From Saprospiraceae bacterium (GTDB taxonomy: Bacteria > Bacteroidota > Bacteroidia > Chitinophagales > Saprospiraceae): a DNA stretch of 55,978 nt. The stretch lies in contig JAIXOO010000050.1 of NCBI GenBank assembly GCA_027486765.1, positions 1 to 55,978 on the forward strand. The letters are read 5' to 3'. Positions 36,948 through 46,237 of this stretch are shown here, in pieces; position 1 is the first letter of the stretch; each line of letters opens with the position of its first letter. The position numbers and the translations under genes are program-made. The notes below the pieces were generated by a model that saw only the letters and a program-made list of their open reading frames with translations, did not search any database and had not been told where the DNA came from.

Positions 36948-37880
36948 TTATTTACCCTTATTGCTTTTCCAATCGTCATGGCTTTTAAACAGTACCTCGG
37001 GATAAGGAACCTTTCCATCCTTGAACTCCAAGCCTTCATCAGTGACCTTGATCTCCCCACTTTTATAGGGCTTATAGAAGGAAATCACCCGTAGCCAGTC
37101 CAACAATTCCGAGGTCGAAACAATTTTGTCAGTGGTTTTACTTGCCTCCATTGTTTCGTATTTTTGCTTGAAGTACTTGATCAGCGGTCGGAGCATGGCC
37201 TCCAATTCGCCATCGGGATTGTGCTTTTGGATATAGGCTTCTGCCAAGTCGAATAAGCGGTCTTCATCCGGAAAGGGCAGGTAGTGAAACACACAACGCC
37301 GTAGAAACGCTTCCGGCAATTCCCGCTCATCATTGCTGGTGATGATGATGATAGGGGTGGCTTTTGCCTCAATCACGATGCCTTTCTCTTCCTTGATCGG
37401 GAAGCTTTTATTTTTGTCTTCCAGTACATCCAGCAAGTCATTGGGAAAGTCAATATCTGCTTTATCAATTTCATCAATCAACAATATGGCTGGAGCGGAT
37501 TCATCAAACGATTTTAAAAAGGCTTCGCCTAGTGGCCCAAGCTCCCAATATTGGATAGCTTCAATATCTCTTTGCATTTGTGCATCCCGCAAGCGCAGCA
37601 GATGGTCGTATTGGTATAAGCCTTCCACCGCCTTTGTGGTCGACTTCACATTCCAACGGAAATAGTACTCCTGGTACTTTTCCCCGTACAACTCAAATGC
37701 CAGCGCCTCCGCCAGACGGGTTTTGCCACTGCCTGGGGCACCACGCAGGAGTAAGGGCCGTTTTAAAAGTCGTGCTACTTCGATGGCGCGGATCAACTCC
37801 TCACTCGGAAAGTAGGGGTCTAAGTCAAACTCCGCATTATAAGCCAGTAGGGCTTCACCAGTGTATTTTTTGTTTACCAT
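36948..37880 (-). CDS. MoxR-family AAA+ ATPase
   Basis: I start at 37880 (MVNKKYTGEALLAYN, 310 aa). The longer frame from 37925 lies inside the upstream gene and adds unrelated residues. Walker A is GAPGSGKT (47-54) and Walker B is AILLIDEIDK (131-140). Sensor 1 follows in IIITSNDERELPEAFLRRC, which also carries the arginine finger typical of MoxR/RavA-like AAA+ chaperones. The protein presumably forms a hexamer that remodels client proteins with the neighbouring vWA adaptor. The ATG overlaps the last codons of the upstream 640-aa gene by 7 bases, consistent with coupling. The order in the operon is CHAT/TIR-like/iSTAND, MoxR, vWA, receptor, receptor. Confidence 0.9.
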   Translation of the reverse strand: MVNKKYTGEALLAYNAEFDLDPYFPSEELIRAIEVARLLKRPLLLRGAPGSGKTRLAEALAFELYGEKYQEYYFRWNVKSTTKAVEGLYQYDHLLRLRDAQMQRDIEAIQYWELGPLGEAFLKSFDESAPAILLIDEIDKADIDFPNDLLDVLEDKNKSFPIKEEKGIVIEAKATPIIIITSNDERELPEAFLRRCVFHYLPFPDEDRLFDLAEAYIQKHNPDGELEAMLRPLIKYFKQKYETMEASKTTDKIVSTSELLDWLRVISFYKPYKSGEIKVTDEGLEFKDGKVPYPEVLFKSHDDWKSNKGK

Positions 37881-39796
37881 TGTGTTAGTTTTCCATGCGT
37901 TTCCATACATCCTACAGTGGTGCAAAGGCGCATGAGTACATCACCAAGATATCCATCTCCTGTAATCGCTGCTGATTCGGTGTTCAATTGCTCAAAGTCA
38001 GGTGACTTAAATTTGTTCTTTTTATCCAGGTACCAATTGGGAATGAAATCCGCATCAATCTGTTCAATCGTGGGCAATATTTCAGCAATTACAAGGGGAT
38101 GTTGTACGAAGCTGTGATCCAATGAAAATTTCCTTTGGTCATCATCGTACCCTCGATTCACGGCAAACACAAAAATACGCTCTTCTTTACGCTGTGCTTC
38201 CGATGCAGGAGGAAGGTGCTGACAGAGCTCTTGCCAAAAATGCTTCAGGATTGCAACGTTATGCTCCACTTGTTTTGGGGTCATCTCGGCGGTAATGACA
38301 TGGTCAAAGACAAGGAAAGTGGGCTTTTCCAATAGTTTATCTACCAACGAAGCCGGCACTTTGTCCATACCCCTGAAGGTTGGAATTTTCATTTCATTGG
38401 CTAAAACGCTCCACAGGGTTGAAAGCTCATTTATGGTTTGTTGGTTGCTGTTGAAGACAATCGGGCTTTTAGCGAAATCAATACTGTAAGTCGACAGCAG
38501 GTCTTGTTTTAGACGATTGAGCAAAAAATCCTGACCGCAATTGGGAGTGCCTTCGATGCAAAAGAGATGGAAATGACCCTTTTTCCGCAGGGTTTTCCGA
38601 AAAGCTTCGAGTGGCTTGGACAAGTCAAATTCCATCAATTCCGATTGTAGGATGTCTTCAGATATGCTGTCTTTTTTTACGGATTGAATGGCATTATCGA
38701 TTTCTTGTTTAATGGTGTTTTCCAGCAGTTGTTTGGACAATGTATCCTTAATCGACTGGATCATATCGGGAATAGGAATGTTTTCGAGTAGGTCAATAAA
38801 ATGGCAAGCGTCTAGCTCATTAAAAATGGTGCCCCTATCACGCATATTGTGGCGGGCATGCAGATACAAGACCACTTTTTGCTGATTCTTGATGATCTCC
38901 ACCACTTTAGGCGCCTTATCCCATACATTGTCAAAAAAAGGAGCGCCATTGACACACAAAAGCACCGCATCTGCGGCCTTAATTTCTGTTACTACGGCCT
39001 CTTCGCTCAAATTGTCGTGAATGTCCCAAATGTCTCGCCAAATCACCGAGCCGCTTGCAATTTCCTGCCGATAAAGGTGCTTGATGCTGGAGTAAATGGA
39101 ATCCTTCAATGACTTGTCCCCCAGAAAAAATAGTTTGAATGCATGTTGATGGGCCGGATCGTCAAACACTGAATGGGAGGTAACCCAATTGTCCAGGGAG
39201 CAATCTAAATACTTGTCTTGCCTTGTGTAAATCCCCCACTCGTTATCTTCCATCTCGTCAAGGTCCAAACCTCGACGAGTCCGAAAGCAAATTTGCTTAG
39301 CCTTATCGGAAGCTTTTACCGCATTTTTACCATCGTCAAAAGCTTGTCGTAGGTTTTCTCCTTCAACTAGTGAGCGAAAAAATGTCACGGCAAAAATTTT
39401 AGCTAATTCATCATCTACACTTGAATACGTGTAAATAACCACGGCAACATCGGCCTCCTGCATCACTTTCACCTGATCTTTTGTACCACAACCGTTTAGT
39501 AGAACTACCTTAAGTTTCGGACAACTTTTGAGGAATCCTGCTATACCTGTAACGTTTGTACGATCTTCTTCTGTAATCAAATACTTTCCTCCAGCATGCC
39601 CACTATATCCAAAAAATTCCAGATGATCCCGGTATGAAATTAGGTTTTTGACAATTGTAGCTCTTTCATAAAAAGGATCTTGATCGAAATTGAGATTTTT
39701 TTCATTTAGAATAGCTTTAACTTCCTTGTACTCATCTTCTAAATGTGGTAAAGGGTTGTCAGAACGGTTTGCGTATGTCCAATAGAATTTTTTCAT
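37874..39796 (-). CDS. CHAT + TIR-like + inactive STAND protein, 640 aa
   Basis: CHAT is N-terminal, with His67 (FGYSGHAGG) and Cys103 (VVLLNGCGTKDQ). Residues ~219-345 have the alternating strand/helix pattern of a TIR-like or related Rossmann-type domain (KLFFLGDKSLKDSIY, KAADAVLLCVNGAPFFD); I see no decisive catalytic Glu, so this call is tentative. The last ~240 residues look like a P-loop ATPase with a dead Walker A: GTPNCGQD (416-423) has Gln-Asp where Lys-Ser/Thr should be. This fits the 'inactive STAND' (iSTAND) class described in vWA-MoxR ternary systems. The gene starts the operon and overlaps MoxR by 7 bases. Role: probably the effector/adaptor subunit of the ternary complex. Confidence 0.78.
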   Translation of the reverse strand: MKKFYWTYANRSDNPLPHLEDEYKEVKAILNEKNLNFDQDPFYERATIVKNLISYRDHLEFFGYSGHAGGKYLITEEDRTNVTGIAGFLKSCPKLKVVLLNGCGTKDQVKVMQEADVAVVIYTYSSVDDELAKIFAVTFFRSLVEGENLRQAFDDGKNAVKASDKAKQICFRTRRGLDLDEMEDNEWGIYTRQDKYLDCSLDNWVTSHSVFDDPAHQHAFKLFFLGDKSLKDSIYSSIKHLYRQEIASGSVIWRDIWDIHDNLSEEAVVTEIKAADAVLLCVNGAPFFDNVWDKAPKVVEIIKNQQKVVLYLHARHNMRDRGTIFNELDACHFIDLLENIPIPDMIQSIKDTLSKQLLENTIKQEIDNAIQSVKKDSISEDILQSELMEFDLSKPLEAFRKTLRKKGHFHLFCIEGTPNCGQDFLLNRLKQDLLSTYSIDFAKSPIVFNSNQQTINELSTLWSVLANEMKIPTFRGMDKVPASLVDKLLEKPTFLVFDHVITAEMTPKQVEHNVAILKHFWQELCQHLPPASEAQRKEERIFVFAVNRGYDDDQRKFSLDHSFVQHPLVIAEILPTIEQIDADFIPNWYLDKKNKFKSPDFEQLNTESAAITGDGYLGDVLMRLCTTVGCMETHGKLTQW

Positions 39797-39848
39797 GCGT
39801 CTTCAAGTCACTGAATACGTTTTACTTTGGGTAAATATAACAAAACTT

Positions 39849-41957
39849 TTATTTTTTATGGACTTGCATGCCCCAAATTCCCTCCACATAATCCTTCAAC
39901 ACCCCATGCGTCCGCATCGCTGCCAACTTTTCCGCACCAATCCTCCCAAACTCCGGATTAGGAATGTATAAACTCAAAGTTTGGGTCACCCAGCCATGCT
40001 GTGTCAGCTCCACTTCTTGCTCCAGGCTCCGGAAGTCCCCCGTATCGCGTTTGGTTTCCAGCGTGACCGGCAGTGGCAGCCCTTGTTCCATCAGCAGTGG
40101 AGCCACTTCAATATTGTCCTGGGTGCTCACGATGAACTTGATGGTGGAAACATCCGCGGGCCAGTTGTAATCATAAAAATGGGCTTTGAGGCTGATGTTG
40201 GTTTCTTTTACCAATAGTTCAGACTTACGCTCAATGCACGCTACCCTGGTTTTGAGCAACGGACTCACCGAAAAATTGCTGTCCAGGTACAGTGGACATA
40301 CCCACAGGGGCCGATCGTATTTGTTCCGAATCCATATTTGTACACGTCCTGTCCATTTTCTGTCCTTTTGGGCCAAGGGCAACTCAATGAATTCTTCCGT
40401 CTGCTTGGTTTTGATCCGGAAATGCCCATCCTCGCCCAGTAAGTTGATGTGGATGTCCAGTGGCAAGCCATGCGCAAAAATGGACTGATCCACCAACTCA
40501 CTTTGCAAGCCCTTGACGTATTCCCATTGGGAAATTTGGCGCAAGTACTGCCCCAGTTTTTCTATGGCCCCGTCTGATTGTATACCAATGGGTCGCACAA
40601 TGGGCCGGAAAGGGCAATTGTCGCTGGAGAGTCGGTATTCTCCTTGTACGAAGTGTAGGGTGTATGCCCCCTCTTTTGCTTCCGGCACAAAATTTAGTCC
40701 TTTGACCTGCTCTAACATTTTTTCTTGCAGGGTCTCCAGAAAAGATGATTCTGGTACCTCCTCCTTGGTCTCTATGCCAAGGTTTAAGGGCTCACTCCTC
40801 AAGCCCTCTATCTGACACGGATACGTTTTCTGGGTATCTAGTTTTATCTGATCCTGGGCCGCAAAGGTCAATAGGCTCAGATCGGGGTGTACTTCTTGTG
40901 GCCGCGCTTCAATGCTTTGTTGTGCGCCTATTTGCACCTTGATCAGGCTGCGCCTCGACACACTGTCCAATCCGCCTTTGTTCAGTATCCAGCCTTTTTG
41001 CTCATCGTGGTGCAACTGGGCTACAAAGGGCTTCCCTGCCTTGATCGGTCGATTCAAAAAGCCCCGATGATACAGTCCTGAATGGGCTGGGGGGATATAG
41101 ATTTGAGGAACCTGCTCATAGCGAAAGCGGGTGAATACCTTGAGGTGATAGCGCAAATCGTAATAACTCAGGTTGCCCTGGTTGTACCGCAAAAAGGCCA
41201 ACAAGTAATAAGTAAATACCCCCGAGATTTTCCCTTCTGGCCCCAGTTCGGTTTCTTTGGCCAGTTGACGGGCTTGGCAAGCTCCCATTTGGACGTGTGC
41301 ACCTTCCAGATAGTCCTCCACTTCTCCTGCTGGACTGGTTTGTTTTTGCTCCAACCAGGCTGCGGGAAAAAGGAAATCCGTTAAAGCCCGCTTCCGGGCA
41401 GTATATTCTACCTGCCGGATACCAAAGTTAAGGGGATCAACTGCCGCAGCCCGGGTATGGTCTCCTGAATGGCAACAGTCGGCCAACATCACCACATGGG
41501 GGCCTTGTCCCCCGGGATGACCCTGCATCAGTTCCCAGATCAGGTACCGCAACTCTTTGTCGACCAGCAAGACCTGTGGCCCTATCAGATCGTTTTTGTC
41601 CACTCCATTCCAGGGCACTGGATTGTAGCAGACCAAGCCTTCCAGTTTTTTGTCGTATTCGTTTGGCCACAACTGTGGATCGGCTTCCTCCCGACACCCA
41701 TGCCCCGAAAAGTAAAACAACACGGTATCCTCTGCTTGCGCCGCTTTGAAATGGCTGCGAAAACTATTCACAATATTGGCCTTGGTGGCGCGGTCATCGA
41801 GTAGGGGAGGGGCAATGGCCAGGTCGAAGTGATCGGCTTGTTCTTTCAGGTAGCTTTGCATCCTGCTGACGTCGTTGTGGCAACCTGATAGTTTACGGAT
41901 ACCCTTGGGGTAATTGTTGATGCCAACGAGTAGGGCGTAGAGTTTGGGTTTGGTCAT
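39849..41957 (-). CDS. metacaspase-like protein (caspase fold), 702 aa
   Basis: The N-terminal ~270 residues are a peptidase C14 (caspase/metacaspase) domain. It begins with YALLVGINNYPKGIRKLSG. The catalytic His is in FYFSGHGCRE (His86) and the catalytic Cys in VVMLADCCHSGDH, probably Cys162 (Asp-Cys-Cys-His-Ser-Gly as in metacaspases). The remaining ~430 residues are beta-rich with no recognised domain. There is no signal peptide, so it is cytosolic. It sits 52 bases upstream of the CHAT/TIR-like/iSTAND gene and 56 bases downstream of a CHAT-nSTAND-WD40 gene, all on one strand. It may therefore belong to the same long transcript, although each gap is large enough for a promoter. Confidence 0.87.
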   Translation of the reverse strand: MTKPKLYALLVGINNYPKGIRKLSGCHNDVSRMQSYLKEQADHFDLAIAPPLLDDRATKANIVNSFRSHFKAAQAEDTVLFYFSGHGCREEADPQLWPNEYDKKLEGLVCYNPVPWNGVDKNDLIGPQVLLVDKELRYLIWELMQGHPGGQGPHVVMLADCCHSGDHTRAAAVDPLNFGIRQVEYTARKRALTDFLFPAAWLEQKQTSPAGEVEDYLEGAHVQMGACQARQLAKETELGPEGKISGVFTYYLLAFLRYNQGNLSYYDLRYHLKVFTRFRYEQVPQIYIPPAHSGLYHRGFLNRPIKAGKPFVAQLHHDEQKGWILNKGGLDSVSRRSLIKVQIGAQQSIEARPQEVHPDLSLLTFAAQDQIKLDTQKTYPCQIEGLRSEPLNLGIETKEEVPESSFLETLQEKMLEQVKGLNFVPEAKEGAYTLHFVQGEYRLSSDNCPFRPIVRPIGIQSDGAIEKLGQYLRQISQWEYVKGLQSELVDQSIFAHGLPLDIHINLLGEDGHFRIKTKQTEEFIELPLAQKDRKWTGRVQIWIRNKYDRPLWVCPLYLDSNFSVSPLLKTRVACIERKSELLVKETNISLKAHFYDYNWPADVSTIKFIVSTQDNIEVAPLLMEQGLPLPVTLETKRDTGDFRSLEQEVELTQHGWVTQTLSLYIPNPEFGRIGAEKLAAMRTHGVLKDYVEGIWGMQVHKK

Positions 41958-42013
41958 GTGGCTTGGGTTTTGTGGTGGTAGATAATCTCACCAAGGTGTT
42001 TATTGAATTTGCT

Positions 42014-45000
42014 TTAGCGGGTTTTGTTAAGTCCCTCCAATTTCCACAATCTAGCCCACTGGTCATTACTCCCCGCAAAAATGCTTCCCCCATTCTGTGA
42101 AAAACACAAGGAAAGAATGGCTTTTTGAGGGTAAATTTGTAGTGTTTGTAAGGCAAGTGCACGACCATCTTTCAGTTGGAAAAGCTGTACCAAACCCCCT
42201 TCGGAGCCTATGGCAATTTTATCTCCTTTTGGGGAGAAACATACCGCTTTGATAACTGCCGCACCGGTTTTGTTTTGATTGGGCAACTCCAGTTCCAAAT
42301 AGGGGGATTTAGCCCCCAACTTGTATAAACTTGCCTTGGTTCCCCAGGTTCCAACCAGCAGTTGCTGACCATCTGGAGAGAAATCTAAACACTCAATGCG
42401 GTTTTTAGAGGGGGCGAGCATGCTTTGGTAAAGTTTGCCTTGTAGATCATAGATGTTTACCCGACCATCGTAGGCGCCTGTGGCAAAATATTGACCATTG
42501 GGTGAAAAGGCAACACAGCGGATCAAATCACCTTGCCTCATTTTAGTCAGGACCTTGCCTTGATTGCTCCACAGTACGCAGAGGCTGTCTTCACCTACGG
42601 ATACCAGGTGCTTCCCGTCTGGGGCCATGGACACATCCAAAATTTTTCCGCGATGGGTGCCTTTCAGTTGTTTGACGATTTTCCCTTGAGGGGTCCATAG
42701 GATTAGACTGGAATCACTGGATGCACTTACAATCTGGGTCCCGCTTTTATCCGTAGCCATTGCGTTGATTCCTCCATTGTGGCCAAGCCACTCTTTTGCT
42801 TTGTGGCCACCATCAAGCTTCCATGCGCTGATAGCCTGGGGAAATGCACCAAATTGAAGATTGAGCAATGATTCAAGGGTAAAGTTCAAATCATTTAGGG
42901 ATTCTCCTGCGTCGTTTTCGCCTTGATCTGAACTGCTGAGTAGGCGTTTCCCTCCTTGGTCTATCAGCAAAGCTGAAACGCCGTGGGCATGTGGCCCGAA
43001 TTTTCTGACTACTTTGGAATCTACCTTCCAGATTCGTACGCTTTTATCTTCTCCAGCGGAGGCGAAATAGTCTCCTTTGGCAGTTACCGCAATTGCATTG
43101 ACAAAATTGGAATGCCCTCGGTAGGTCGCAACTAAATCCCCGGATTCTGACCAACTTTTGATCAGATAGTCATTGCTGGCTGACAAAAAAAGTTGATGCT
43201 CTTTTGTCCAATCAATGGCGTTAATGCTGCGCTCATGCCCTTTAATGGTCAAAATAGGGGCTCCCTGGGCGGAGTTCCCTGCTGGGTTGCGTAGCAACAA
43301 CTGCCCATCCCTCCCGACACTGGCTAGGGTATTGCTTACCGACGCGCTGAGGTCAAGTACTCTATCCTTGTGTTGCCCTGGTATGGTGCGGATTAGCTGG
43401 CCTGCTTCGTTGCGGGTTTCACAACTGCCATTTTCATAGCCGATCAGGATGGAATGGTGCAAAGGGTCGGTTTTTAAAGAACTGATTGCTTCTGGGCAGA
43501 TCATGCTGAATTTTACTTGAGTCAAATTATTGGCATCAAGTCCCATCAGGTGTTGGGTGTAATCGGCTACATATAGGGTCTTCCCATCTGTTGAAAAACA
43601 CAGTTGTGCAACTTGGGAAACTTGCCCCAACTTTTCTTTCCGCTCTTGCCGCAGATTGGAAACTTCAAGTCTGGCCAGGCTTCCATCGTCAAATGCGAGG
43701 ATGAGTGTTTTTTTGTCGGGCGACAATGCCACCACGGTAATTTGCTCTTTGGCCTCAAACTGTGCAGTTATTTTTTGGTCATCCCAGCGATACAGTCGGT
43801 TTTCAGTCCAGGATATTACGTTTCTTTTGGCGTCATCATAAAACAGCACACCTTTTACTGGATCAGGGTGGCGCAACAGGGTAGTATAAAATTCATTGTT
43901 GTTGTATACCGCAGCGTGGGCTAGCAATAAAGTTTGATTATCCGGTCTACGCTTCAATGCCTTGGTCAGGGTTTCGATTGCCTGGCTAGGGTCAATTAGG
44001 CTTTCCAGGCGTGCCTGGTTGGCCAATTGTTCAATTTGTTTGGACTGCCAGTAGCCTATGCTCAAGGCGGTTACGGCCACCAACAATAAAGCAAAGAAAC
44101 CAAAGGTTACGGCTTTTTGATAGCGCCGCTTTTTGCGCTGTTGTTGACTGATTTCAACCAGCTCTGCTTCTACCGCTGTCCACATTCTCATGCCAGTTTT
44201 GCCCTGCTCGACTAACTTCAATTCCTGGTCGTCCAAATAGGAATGCTCTGGTGTTCGTTGGTAAGCTTCTGTTTTGGTCTTGAGTATCCTTGATGCCTGT
44301 TGACCTGGCCGCCCAGATTGTGCAAATGCTTGCAGAATAACCGGTGCCAAGGTGTCATGCGACAAGGTGCTGAGCTTATCGCCTACATCGGTGAGCAGAT
44401 AAAGTTCTTTGCATTTCTGAATGAGCTTTTCTAAAACATCGGCACGATGTTGGTAAATGTTTTTCAGTTCCTCAATGCTGTTTGCATGAGCATAACCCAA
44501 CGCTGAAACATGGCTGTGTAAAAGATCCAACAGCAGTCCACTGCTTTCTATCTTGTGCCCACTTTCCTGCTCCCATTGTTGCAAAACTTGGGTTTGTTGT
44601 CTGAAGAAGTCACCCAGGAAAATACCTTGCTCTTTTAAGGCCAAATACTCCTCGATGCTGAAAAGCGCTTCGGCTTTATCCCGATTGATCTGCCATAGTT
44701 TGGTCAGTATAATTTGTAATACCGGAGCTACTGGGGTGTCTGCGTCCACCAATAAGTCATTAGCAATTGTTTCTGATAAATCGGGGTCAATCGCTATGTT
44801 GTATTTCGCCACCAACTGTGGGGTAGAGGCTAGCCCATTCACTACTTCTTTGATCTCTTTTCTGGATAGGCGCTTGAGCATGATGAGCTCGAATGGAATT
44901 TCTTGCCCAATCAACAGGTCTTTTACCTCTAACTCGTATTCTTTTCGGAATCCAAGCAATAGTTTCCCTTTTGGCCGGTCACGGGGAGTGTCAAATATTG

Positions 45001-46147
45001 CTTTGACTTTTAGGACAAAGTCCTCTAAATCGGGAGTGGTAGCCTGTGTAAAAACTTCCTCAACTTGATCAAAAATGCAAAGCAAGGGCTGTGAATGAGT
45101 GCTTTCAATTTCCTTCCAAGTGTCCAATAATGACTGCATTGAGTCATTCCTGGGCGCTTTTTCTTGGATGGCTTGTTGCAAGGTACCCAATAATCCCAAC
45201 GTGGGATTGTAGCGAAAATACAGGATTTGAGACCTGCTTGCCAAACGCGGCAACAACCCGGCCTCCAGTAGCGACGACTTGCCTACGCCAGATTGACCAG
45301 ATAACAAAATGATCGGTGAATTGTGTGGATTGGTCAGCCTGTCGTGGAGTTCGCGAATGGCATGCCCCCTTCCAAAAAATACTGGAGCATCTTTTTGGCG
45401 GTAACGATCCAGGAAGCGAAAGGGTTCGTTCGGTAAGTCGTATTGTCCCTCAGGTAGAGGGATTGCAGCCAAGGGGTTTCCAGTAGCATCAGGTAGATTC
45501 CAATTTTCTACTTGTTCGGCACCTCTGCGGATAAAAATGTCCCAAGGGGCCCGATCGGCAGCAGCTTCATCGAGGACTAATCCTCGGGTATCTCCTCCCG
45601 CAATGGTTTTTATCCGGGCGATACTTTCATCCCAGGCCCGCTTTAAGGACAAACCCTGTCCCAACCCAAAATAGAACTGCTCGGCCAACTGTTGGGCTAC
45701 TTTGTCTTGGATGGCTTCATAACTTCCAATGACAATGGGAATTCCTTGTTCATTGAGGGCTATAGCGAGGTTTTGAGTCGAACAACCATTCAAAAAAACG
45801 ACTTTTAGATTTGGGCAGGCTTTAAAAAGGGCTACGATTCCCTCATTGTGGGCATTTTCATTCTCCTGGCCTTCTCGTTCGAGCTGAAGTTCTATACTTC
45901 CGGCATGACCGCCGTAGTGAAACAACACGATCCGGTCACGGTATCTTTGGTCTTGAAAGGCTGCAAAGAGTTCCTTTATCGTCGCATTGGGTAACATCTT
46001 GGTTTCACACCAGCCTGCTCTCACCGCTGGGTCTAAGGCTGCTTCAATGGCACGACGCTCTTCAACCAACAGCCGCAGGTAGGAGGCTTTGCTTTCTTGG
46101 TCGTTGGCAAAGGCAAAAATTAGAAGGGGAATACTTGTACCATCCAT
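42014..46147 (-). CDS. CHAT + nSTAND1 ATPase + transmembrane + WD40 receptor, 1377 aa
   Basis: The CHAT dyad is His81 (FHYGGHAGS) and Cys122 (VVFLNGCSTQ). A linker leads to an nSTAND1 module: FFGRGHAIREL, Walker A GQSGVGKS (284-291) and Walker B LLCIFDQVEEVF (~355-366). A hydrophobic helix (680-700) is a probable membrane anchor. From about residue 750 there are WD40 repeats (for example SVGRDGQLLLRNP, FASAGEDKSVRIWKVDS, VSASSDSSLILWTPQG). In effect this is the two-gene module at 3936-9310 fused into one chain, although the order is reversed in genomic terms: there the CHAT and the ATPase-WD40 are separate but coupled. Such a natural fusion supports the inferred partnership. It is probably a membrane-linked sensor that activates its own protease. 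Confidence 0.88.
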   Translation of the reverse strand: MDGTSIPLLIFAFANDQESKASYLRLLVEERRAIEAALDPAVRAGWCETKMLPNATIKELFAAFQDQRYRDRIVLFHYGGHAGSIELQLEREGQENENAHNEGIVALFKACPNLKVVFLNGCSTQNLAIALNEQGIPIVIGSYEAIQDKVAQQLAEQFYFGLGQGLSLKRAWDESIARIKTIAGGDTRGLVLDEAAADRAPWDIFIRRGAEQVENWNLPDATGNPLAAIPLPEGQYDLPNEPFRFLDRYRQKDAPVFFGRGHAIRELHDRLTNPHNSPIILLSGQSGVGKSSLLEAGLLPRLASRSQILYFRYNPTLGLLGTLQQAIQEKAPRNDSMQSLLDTWKEIESTHSQPLLCIFDQVEEVFTQATTPDLEDFVLKVKAIFDTPRDRPKGKLLLGFRKEYELEVKDLLIGQEIPFELIMLKRLSRKEIKEVVNGLASTPQLVAKYNIAIDPDLSETIANDLLVDADTPVAPVLQIILTKLWQINRDKAEALFSIEEYLALKEQGIFLGDFFRQQTQVLQQWEQESGHKIESSGLLLDLLHSHVSALGYAHANSIEELKNIYQHRADVLEKLIQKCKELYLLTDVGDKLSTLSHDTLAPVILQAFAQSGRPGQQASRILKTKTEAYQRTPEHSYLDDQELKLVEQGKTGMRMWTAVEAELVEISQQQRKKRRYQKAVTFGFFALLLVAVTALSIGYWQSKQIEQLANQARLESLIDPSQAIETLTKALKRRPDNQTLLLAHAAVYNNNEFYTTLLRHPDPVKGVLFYDDAKRNVISWTENRLYRWDDQKITAQFEAKEQITVVALSPDKKTLILAFDDGSLARLEVSNLRQERKEKLGQVSQVAQLCFSTDGKTLYVADYTQHLMGLDANNLTQVKFSMICPEAISSLKTDPLHHSILIGYENGSCETRNEAGQLIRTIPGQHKDRVLDLSASVSNTLASVGRDGQLLLRNPAGNSAQGAPILTIKGHERSINAIDWTKEHQLFLSASNDYLIKSWSESGDLVATYRGHSNFVNAIAVTAKGDYFASAGEDKSVRIWKVDSKVVRKFGPHAHGVSALLIDQGGKRLLSSSDQGENDAGESLNDLNFTLESLLNLQFGAFPQAISAWKLDGGHKAKEWLGHNGGINAMATDKSGTQIVSASSDSSLILWTPQGKIVKQLKGTHRGKILDVSMAPDGKHLVSVGEDSLCVLWSNQGKVLTKMRQGDLIRCVAFSPNGQYFATGAYDGRVNIYDLQGKLYQSMLAPSKNRIECLDFSPDGQQLLVGTWGTKASLYKLGAKSPYLELELPNQNKTGAAVIKAVCFSPKGDKIAIGSEGGLVQLFQLKDGRALALQTLQIYPQKAILSLCFSQNGGSIFAGSNDQWARLWKLEGLNKTR

Positions 46148-46237
46148 AAATGAATTTATTCTAGATGCTATTAGGCCAAATTTGAAAATGAGACCTATGA
46201 AATTTACCTTTTTGCGGCTTAAAAAAATAACAGGATA

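Noticed and set aside
37881-37925. Longer MoxR start at 37925
   Set aside because: It would lie within the 3' end of the upstream gene and add 15 unrelated residues; MVNKKYTGEAL is the natural start.
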